From the NCBI RefSeq assembly GCF_012927325.1, contig NZ_JABBGI010000002.1:124001-188000 (forward strand): a stretch of 64,000 nucleotides of DNA, in the 5' to 3' direction. This document shows, piece by piece, positions 58,413 to 64,000 of the stretch. A model generated the notes under the pieces. It was given only the letters and a program-made list of their open reading frames with translations. It searched no databases and had not been told where the DNA came from. Source of the stretch: Chryseobacterium antibioticum. GTDB taxonomy: Bacteria; Bacteroidota; Bacteroidia; Flavobacteriales; Weeksellaceae. The position numbers and the translations under genes were made by a program. Position 1 is the stretch's first letter. Every line of letters starts with the position of its first letter.

Positions 58413-59108
58413 TTACTTAATTAAAATTCCTGTTAAAACAGCCAATCCGAAACTCAGCAAAGTACCAATCAGCACATATTCCGTGAGTTTTCTCTGCTTA
58501 GCCTGTGCCAGATCGCTGAACCTGAAGACCGATTTGGCAGCCACCATAAAACCTACGCCCTCCCAGTGATTCACCATAATAAAGGTAAATACCAAGAGAC
58601 GCTCCAAGATCCCGATATATTTTCCTGCACTCGATAGAGATTCGGTCTGTAAGCTGCTTTGTGTTTCCGGAACCGGAGTCCACGAAGACAATAGTATTTT
58701 TATGAAAATCGAAGCCGGTGTGGTCAGGAACAATACTGCCATCAATATCTTTAAGAACTCATTATTGCTTAAAAAATCGAAATTGAATTCCTTAAAATAG
58801 AATGAGATTCCCAAGATGACAAGAATATGCAGCAACTGGTCAATAAAAAACCAGGCTTTTTTATTTTTTACGTTTTGGAAGACCAGTTTTGAAGCATCAA
58901 TGATAAGATGTGTGATTCCGACAAGCAGTGAAACCCACCACAACTCTGTGTTCCAAAGAAAAATAAAACTTAAAACAGTATGAATCAGAACATGAACATA
59001 CAAATACGGGCTTTTCAGCTTACGGCGTTCTTTATCTGCAACCCAAGAGTTTGGCTGAAGAACAAAATCTCCGAGTAGATGTGCCAATATGAGTTTAGTA
59101 AAGATCAT
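58413..59108 (-). CDS. DUF3307 membrane protein
   Basis: 231 residues, about six hydrophobic helices. LAHLLGDFVLQPNSWVADK and THLIIDASKLVFQ match DUF3307 (H-x-x-x-D-F-x-x-Q and H-x-x-x-D). Family members accompany SatD, as here (two bases apart). Function unknown. Confidence 0.88.
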   Translation of the reverse strand: MIFTKLILAHLLGDFVLQPNSWVADKERRKLKSPYLYVHVLIHTVLSFIFLWNTELWWVSLLVGITHLIIDASKLVFQNVKNKKAWFFIDQLLHILVILGISFYFKEFNFDFLSNNEFLKILMAVLFLTTPASIFIKILLSSWTPVPETQSSLQTESLSSAGKYIGILERLLVFTFIMVNHWEGVGFMVAAKSVFRFSDLAQAKQRKLTEYVLIGTLLSFGLAVLTGILIK

Positions 59109-59110
59109 GC

Positions 59111-59716
59111 TTACAGTTCTGAGATTTTCTTTCTAAAATATTGATTAGTTTCTACGATAAGCTCGTAGTTCGCGCGTTTCAGTCTCTGACTTACCGAGGA
59201 CTGTGAGATCGCAAATTTCCTGGCGAGGTCTTCCTGGGTGAGATCTTGGTTCATGATCATTTCGTGAATGATTTCTGCCGTCGCTACCGTCCAACTGTCA
59301 AAATCTTTTGAAGACCATTTCAGGAGTATATTTAAATCCCTGTCTACGGATTCGCTTGATGTTTTTATGGAAACGGTATGACCGTCGCTTTTAAGATCAT
59401 TCAGTAATCGTCCGGAATTCACATAGGCCGTTCCGTTGGACTCCGTGATCTTTTCGGAGGAAAAATTCTCTTCACCAATACCTATGGCAATTCTTACATC
59501 TAAATTTTCCTGACTTCTTATAAGGGACTTAATGGCTAGAAAACGCCAAAATACTTCATCAATGCTACATTTGAACTGAAACTCGTCTCCCCTGTAGATT
59601 TCCCATGCGAGCGGTGAACTTCCCCAGTTTTCCAGGAGATTCTTGAGTCTGGTGATCCAAACTTCTGTGTCTGCATGCTGTGAATTTATAATATCACCGG
59701 TTATGACCGCTATCAT
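59111..59716 (-). CDS. SatD-family regulator
   Basis: 201 residues. Begins MIAVITGDIINSQH and has WEIYRGDEFQF, both typical of SatD; the C-terminus is a helix-turn-helix, QEDLARKFAISQSSVSQRLKRANYELI. The gene starts at or within a base or two of its predicted transcription start and its promoter carries two identical-architecture dyads, so I infer autorepression. Operon with DUF3307; purC lies 33 bases further. Confidence 0.88.
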   Translation of the reverse strand: MIAVITGDIINSQHADTEVWITRLKNLLENWGSSPLAWEIYRGDEFQFKCSIDEVFWRFLAIKSLIRSQENLDVRIAIGIGEENFSSEKITESNGTAYVNSGRLLNDLKSDGHTVSIKTSSESVDRDLNILLKWSSKDFDSWTVATAEIIHEMIMNQDLTQEDLARKFAISQSSVSQRLKRANYELIVETNQYFRKKISEL

Positions 59717-59720
59717 TGTG

Positions 59721-59773
59721 CAAATATAAGCATAATTACTTATAAATAAAAAATATAAGCAGAAACACTTATA
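59721..59773 (-). promoter_or_regulatory. promoter and tandem dyads upstream of satD
   Basis: -7 TATATTTG (59728-59721). Dyads TATAAG-N8-CTTATA at 59725-59744 and 59754-59773, centres 29 bases apart, with a further CTTATA half-site at 59797-59802. The first dyad overlaps the -7 element. Confidence 0.75.
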
Positions 59774-59891
59774 GATATTGATTATTAGTGAATCTGCTTA
59801 TATCAATTATGTATTGTTCACAAGCTTTTTAGCGAATTATGCAAAAAGTTAAAAGCATAAAACGGCCAAAAAACATGATATTCTAACTCAG

Positions 59892-61754
59892 TTATTTTTT
59901 AATAAACTGATAGACTTTCTCATCGAGTTTTAAGAAATAGAAACCAGTAGAAATATTCTGCACAGAAATATTTTTATTGTTTCTGAACGGATCTTTCTCA
60001 GTATAGATTACTTTTCCTGACGTATCTAATATCTGAGCTGTTTTTACATCTTGAGTCTCTCCACTTACGAAAAGATTATCATCAACAGGATTCGGATATA
60101 TTTTAAACTCTTTGTTGGAAGCGATCAGATCGGTTGTAGATAATACACCAGGGTCCTGGCAGTAATTAACAGGATAAGAATCCCACTCACCCACAGTGAA
60201 AGTCGTTGTTGGCTGGCTTACCGTAGCTTTTCTGTAAAGAGAAACATCTCCGTATGAATTACTTACAAACTTGCTTCCTATAGCATCAACTGTTGCTGAC
60301 TTATAGGCCAACTCTACATATTGGGCTCCTGCAAAAGTTAAAGCATCACCTGCTGTAAGAAAATGTGCATCATTATTAGTGTAACATGATAATCCAGATT
60401 TAGGGTTCAGAATAACGAAATTTTGATTATTAGGTATTTTTCCTTCAAGTTCAAAACTGTTACCATAATAATAAGAATCATATAAACTATTGTAATATTG
60501 TATTCTTATGCTGTAATTGTTTAAATCTACTTCATGACCGGTCTTGTTTACAATTTCCAAAGCTTTGTTATTCCCTGTTCCTTCAATATATTTAACGATA
60601 AAGAGATCTTTCGAATTTGTGTCTGCAGCTGATGTGGATACCGTAATTGAATTGCTGTCAGGAGATTGTAAATAACCCTGGTCATATGCTTTTACGGTAA
60701 ATGAATAAGAAGTGGAAGGCGTCAGATGATCAATAACTATAGATGTAGATTTTGTACTGGCTACGAGAACACCATTCTGATAAATATTATATCCGATAAC
60801 ATCTGAACTCGTACTTGGCGACCATACTAAATGAGCGTAGTAAGCCCCGGATTGAATGGAGTTTAAACTTAAAGGGGTCTGAGGCGTAACAGCGTCAGGG
60901 GTCTGCACCCAAATAGAATTTACCCATTGAGGGTTATCAATAAAAGGGTTTCTGTTTTTCTGAATAGTATAGATGGCATTATTCCGGTCTGTTTCCCTTT
61001 GAGATACAGGATCCTGAAGGTGCCATTGAAGAAGCATCGAAATATAAGCAGGATCAAAAGCCCGTTCTGCGGTTCCATCCAAAGGAGATCGGTCTATCAC
61101 AGGGTTAATATTGGTTGAGTAATTAAATGAAGGCAGCTTATTTTCATATCTTACAGTAAAATAAAGCAGCATCCTCGCAATATCTCCTTTGAATTCATCC
61201 ACAGGCTCATAAACCCTGTTCGTATAAACATAACCGGGAATAGCACTATTGGCAATTTTGGATGAGTTTGTAAATGTATAATGAACCGTGGAATTCCCAA
61301 CACCATAAGGATAATTATTTCTAAGCTGATTGATTCTTGCATCTGTAGGGATAACAAAATGTAAATCTGAATACATGGGATAATTACTGTCAAAAGTACT
61401 TTGTGGGACCACATGCTCCCTGTTGTACCCTAATCCTTCAGCTCCTGAAGTACTGATCAGGTTGGCTGAAGTATATTCATAAGAATCAGGGCCAGAAGGG
61501 ATCTCTGAATAAATATCCAATAGAATGGTAGTATTAGTCGGACCATGATCATAATATTTATCTAAATCTGTCTGATTATAAATATTTTGCAAATCACCAT
61601 AATGCCAGTTCACATTCTTTTCAGAAATAATATCATGCAATTTAGACTTCAGCGTATAGCCTGTAAGTCCGGCTGTTCCGTCATAATATCCCGCCGGAAC
61701 CTGGGCAGAAACAAATGAAGAAATTAGAATAATAGGAAGTAGAATTTTTTTCAT
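59892..61754 (-). CDS. T9SS-secreted endonuclease I with FN3 and lamin-tail-like domains
   Basis: 620 residues. Signal peptide MKKILLPIILISSFVSAQ; endonuclease I domain (about 30-265, catalytic His in GYNREHVVPQSTFDSNYPMYSDLHFVIPTD); one fibronectin type III domain (about 285-370, YAHLVWSPSTSSDVIGYNIYQNG); a lamin-tail-like beta domain (about 380-510, NKTGHEVDLNNYSIRIQYYN); and a C-terminal type A sorting domain (about 550-620, FKIYPNPVDDNLFVSG ... YQFIKK). It degrades extracellular DNA or RNA, probably for nutrition. Confidence 0.93.
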   Translation of the reverse strand: MKKILLPIILISSFVSAQVPAGYYDGTAGLTGYTLKSKLHDIISEKNVNWHYGDLQNIYNQTDLDKYYDHGPTNTTILLDIYSEIPSGPDSYEYTSANLISTSGAEGLGYNREHVVPQSTFDSNYPMYSDLHFVIPTDARINQLRNNYPYGVGNSTVHYTFTNSSKIANSAIPGYVYTNRVYEPVDEFKGDIARMLLYFTVRYENKLPSFNYSTNINPVIDRSPLDGTAERAFDPAYISMLLQWHLQDPVSQRETDRNNAIYTIQKNRNPFIDNPQWVNSIWVQTPDAVTPQTPLSLNSIQSGAYYAHLVWSPSTSSDVIGYNIYQNGVLVASTKSTSIVIDHLTPSTSYSFTVKAYDQGYLQSPDSNSITVSTSAADTNSKDLFIVKYIEGTGNNKALEIVNKTGHEVDLNNYSIRIQYYNSLYDSYYYGNSFELEGKIPNNQNFVILNPKSGLSCYTNNDAHFLTAGDALTFAGAQYVELAYKSATVDAIGSKFVSNSYGDVSLYRKATVSQPTTTFTVGEWDSYPVNYCQDPGVLSTTDLIASNKEFKIYPNPVDDNLFVSGETQDVKTAQILDTSGKVIYTEKDPFRNNKNISVQNISTGFYFLKLDEKVYQFIKK

Positions 61755-61896
61755 ACCTTAAAAATTGGGAGGCTAAAATAGTAAATTAAAACACTTAAAG
61801 TTCTGAATAATTTATTAAAAAATCATTAATTCTGAAAATATAAAAAATTGATTACTAAAATATTGCGTATAAGATACTACGACCTTAATAATTATT

Positions 61897-61926
61897 TTTG
61901 GCTTTCCGTCAATTTAATTATCTTTG
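61897..61926 (+). promoter_or_regulatory. promoter of the acyl-CoA dehydrogenase gene
   Basis: TTTG 61897-61900, 18 bases, TATCTTTG 61919-61926. Start near 61933; the in-frame TTG at 61924 lies in the -7 element and is not the start. Confidence 0.7.
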
Positions 61927-61947
61927 GGAACTAACTATTTTATCTAT

Positions 61948-63087
61948 ATGAACACAGAGACTATTGACAACATTAAAATGATAGCGGAAACAGCAAGAGA
62001 ATTTGCTGAGAAAAATATCAGACCTAATATTATGGAGTGGGACGAGAGCCAAACGTTTCCAAAAGACTTATTTCACCAGTTAGGAGAAATGGGATTTATG
62101 GGGATTGTAGTTCCTGAACAGTACGGAGGTTCCGGTTTAGGCTATCATGAATATGTTACTATTCTGGATGAAATCTCTCAGGTAGACCCGTCTATTGGTC
62201 TTTCTGTGGCAGCACACAATTCACTTTGTACCAATCATATTTATGAGTTTGGAAATGAAGAACAGAGAAACAAATGGCTTCCGCAATTGGCTTCAGGAAA
62301 AGTAATCGGTGCCTGGGGACTTACAGAACACAATACAGGCTCTGATTCAGGAGGTATGTCTACTACTGCTATAAAAGATGGTGATGAATGGATCATCAAC
62401 GGAGCTAAAAACTTCATCACTCATGCCATCTCAGGAGATATCGCTGTAGTAATGACGAGAACAGGTGAAATAGGTGCTAAAAACAACTCTACTGCTTTTG
62501 TTCTGGAAAAAGGAATGCCTGGTTTTACTTCAGGAAAGAAGGAAAATAAATTAGGAATGCGTGCTTCTGAAACCGCTGAACTTATCTTTGACAGTGTTCG
62601 TGTACCGGATTCACACCGTTTGGGAGAAGTAGGAGAAGGATTTAAGCAGGCCATGAAAATTTTGGACGGTGGAAGAATTTCTATCGCTGCTTTAAGTTTG
62701 GGAACAGCAAGAGGAGCTTATAAAGCTGCTTTAAAATATGCTAAGGAAAGACATCAGTTTGGAAAAGCAATCGCTGAATTCCAGGCCATCAACTTTATGC
62801 TTGCTGATATGGCAACTGAAATTGACGCTGCTGAACTTTTAATCCAAAGAGCTTCAACCTTGAAAAATGCCAAGCAAAAAATGACTAAAGAAGGAGCAAT
62901 GGCCAAACTGTATGCTTCTGAAGCATGTGTGAGGATTTCTAACAATGCTGTTCAGATCTTTGGAGGTTACGGTTACACCAAGGACTTCCCTGCTGAGAAA
63001 TTCTACAGAGATTCTAAATTATGTACAATCGGTGAAGGAACTTCAGAGATCCAGAGAATGGTGATCGGAAGAGATATTACAAAATAA
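61948..63087 (+). CDS. acyl-CoA dehydrogenase
   Basis: 379 residues from the ATG at 61948. FAD-dependent dehydrogenase: WGLTEHNTGSDSGGMSTTA (FAD contact), FITHAISGDIAVVMTR, IAALSLGTARGAYKAALKYAKERHQFGKAIAEFQAINFMLADM and, at the end, FGGYGYTKDFPAEKFYRDSKLCTIGEGTSEIQRMVIGRDI, with the catalytic Glu in the GEGTSE region or at the equivalent place. Short- or medium-chain specificity cannot be read. Followed after 14 bases by a DinB gene. Confidence 0.93.
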   Translation: MNTETIDNIKMIAETAREFAEKNIRPNIMEWDESQTFPKDLFHQLGEMGFMGIVVPEQYGGSGLGYHEYVTILDEISQVDPSIGLSVAAHNSLCTNHIYEFGNEEQRNKWLPQLASGKVIGAWGLTEHNTGSDSGGMSTTAIKDGDEWIINGAKNFITHAISGDIAVVMTRTGEIGAKNNSTAFVLEKGMPGFTSGKKENKLGMRASETAELIFDSVRVPDSHRLGEVGEGFKQAMKILDGGRISIAALSLGTARGAYKAALKYAKERHQFGKAIAEFQAINFMLADMATEIDAAELLIQRASTLKNAKQKMTKEGAMAKLYASEACVRISNNAVQIFGGYGYTKDFPAEKFYRDSKLCTIGEGTSEIQRMVIGRDITK

Positions 63088-63101
63088 TAAAAACAACACA
63101 A

Positions 63102-63599
63102 ATGATTAAACAAGCTCTTTTAGGTGAGTTTCTGCATGAAGCGGAAAATACCAGAAAAATTTTAAAAGCAATTCCGGACAGTGCCTTAGACTGGAAACCG
63201 TCGGAGAAAAACTGGACGACAGCCCAACTGGCTTCCCACATTGCAGAAGTTTATAACTGGTATGAGTCTACCTTCAATCTTAATGTTTTTGATATGGGAA
63301 CTTACCAGTATGATAAAGGTGATATTTCTAAAGCGGAGAACATTGTGGCAAAATTTGAAGAAAATGTAGCCAAAGCTCAAAAAGTTTTAGAAAATTCAGA
63401 TGAAACCACTTATTTCAATGAATGGAAAATGGAAATGAACGGAAACGCTATTTTCCCTCTTACTCAAAGAATACAGGTAATCAGAGGATTTTTATACAAT
63501 CACCTGTATCATCACAGAGGTGAGCTTGTGGTTTATTTAAGATCAACAGGAAATAAGGTTCCGGGACTTTACGGACCTACTGCTGACGATAAAATGTAA
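63102..63599 (+). CDS. DinB-family protein
   Basis: 165 residues, four-helix DinB/YfiT fold: DWKPSEKNWTTAQLASHIAEVYNWYES (first His) and FLYNHLYHHRGELVVYLRSTGNKVPGLYGPTADD (further metal-binding His). Probably a metal-dependent enzyme on thiols or small molecules. Operon partner of the acyl-CoA dehydrogenase; no close relation to the BstA homologue at 45 kb beyond the fold. Confidence 0.88.
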   Translation: MIKQALLGEFLHEAENTRKILKAIPDSALDWKPSEKNWTTAQLASHIAEVYNWYESTFNLNVFDMGTYQYDKGDISKAENIVAKFEENVAKAQKVLENSDETTYFNEWKMEMNGNAIFPLTQRIQVIRGFLYNHLYHHRGELVVYLRSTGNKVPGLYGPTADDKM

Positions 63600-63624
63600 T
63601 AGAGAATTATTCTATCAATAAATG

Positions 63625-63660
63625 AATAGCATACGTATTTTACGTGTGCTATTTTCTTTT
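63625..63660 (+). terminator. terminator after the DinB gene
   Basis: 13-bp arms (63625-63637, 63641-63653; one G-U pair) then a T-rich tract. Confidence 0.8.
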
Positions 63661-63740
63661 TTTGAGATAATGTGTTTTCAACTATACTTAATGTATTGCA
63701 TAATACTTTAAATGCATACTCAGAAATTTTCTTAAATAAT

Positions 63741-63774
63741 TTTGTTTTTCGTAACATAATTTTTATTAGCTTTG
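63741..63774 (+). promoter_or_regulatory. promoter of the last gene
   Basis: TTTG 63741-63744, 22 bases, TAGCTTTG 63767-63774; 29 bases before the ATG at 63804. Confidence 0.65.
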
Positions 63775-63803
63775 ATATTCCACAATCAAAATAATTACTT
63801 GAT

Positions 63804-64000
63804 ATGAAAAAACAATTATCCATGATCGGAATGCTTCTTATTACGGGCATTTCTTTCGCGCAGACTGACCGTCTCTGGAGTGAAGGTTCAAAAAAAGCAC
63901 CTTCAGACATTTTTGAAAACAAAACCCAAATCAATAATCCGAAAATCTACAGCCTGGATTTTGCAGGATTAAAGAACGCTCTTGCAAAAGCTCCCAAAAG
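63804..64000 (+). CDS. exported protein, N-terminus only
   Basis: 65 residues before the window ends. Signal peptide MKKQLSMIGMLLITGISFAQ, then TDRLWSEGSKKAPSDIFENK and INNPKIYSLDFAGLKNALAKAPK. The opening resembles, from memory, large secreted metallopeptidases with a T9SS tail in Chryseobacterium, but no catalytic region is present, so this is only a guess. The open frame and promoter are clear. Confidence 0.75.
   Translation, partial: MKKQLSMIGMLLITGISFAQTDRLWSEGSKKAPSDIFENKTQINNPKIYSLDFAGLKNALAKAPK

Noticed and set aside
63569..63934. 121-codon minus-strand frame over the end of the DinB gene
   Set aside because: It overlaps a clear DinB coding region, crosses its terminator and the next promoter, and has no recognisable protein features.
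1..64000. CRISPR array, tRNA, rRNA, insertion sequence or prophage
   Set aside because: I looked for regular spaced repeats, cloverleaf or rRNA segments, transposase and phage motifs and found none; repeats present are palindromic and dispersed.

Overview
This window looks like the chromosome of a Bacteroidota bacterium close to Chryseobacterium (family Weeksellaceae). The support is low GC, promoters of the flavobacterial type (TTTG, about 19-22 bases, TAnnTTTG), few Shine-Dalgarno sites, a type IX secretion sorting domain, bacillithiol-type genes and many intergenic palindromic repeats. I saw no tRNA, rRNA, insertion sequence, phage gene or CRISPR array. The assignment is by pattern recognition, not a database search.

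Layout. 1-4.2 kb: part of an NRPS-independent siderophore locus (IucA/IucC synthetase, diamine-forming decarboxylase and a divergent Fe(II)/2-oxoglutarate hydroxylase). 4.5-14.2 kb: esterase, a peptidase-GNAT-Crp operon, AraC, nucleosidase, DsbA-like oxidoreductase, an HxlR-controlled hydrolase/MFS pair and another MFS pump. 14.6-21.6 kb: a Nudix-type regulator, metallo-hydrolase, CAT-like acetyltransferase, a 3-hydroxyisobutyrate-dehydrogenase-like enzyme and an SDR-HbpS-AraC operon. 21.8-27.7 kb: the four-gene ligase-associated DNA repair set (exonuclease, ATP-dependent ligase, Lhr-like helicase, PdeM), mostly with TTG starts. 27.8-36.3 kb: MFS pump, TetR and its likely target operon, nitrilase, two AraC regulators, a stress protein, an exported WrbA-RidA fusion and a frameshifted DUF6766 pseudogene. 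36.3-40.7 kb: KatE catalase cluster and an Fnr-like regulator. 41.3-45.7 kb: EamA exporter with divergent MocR regulator, then a bacillithiol-linked operon (BstA, DUF1569, YtxJ, Crp). 45.9-50.3 kb: RNA helicase, nicotinamidase, pseudouridine synthase, AroB. 50.8-54.4 kb: four tandem outer-membrane beta-barrel paralogues. 54.6-59.7 kb: GDPD, purF, purC with a four-helix-bundle gene between them, DUF3307 and SatD. 59.9-64 kb: T9SS-secreted endonuclease, acyl-CoA dehydrogenase plus DinB, and the start of an exported protein.

The strongest unexplained signals are regulatory and repetitive. Each of the four outer-membrane paralogues has a sigma-54-like -24/-12 element at the right distance, and a fifth such element drives only a terminator-bounded, ORF-free segment (candidate small RNA). 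A four-helix-bundle gene in the purine cluster is bracketed by perfect 19-bp inverted repeats. Two long palindromes share a core but differ by paired, compensatory changes. A second dispersed element occurs three times, once inside the repair operon. Several operators can be paired with an adjacent regulator (SatD, TetR, HxlR).
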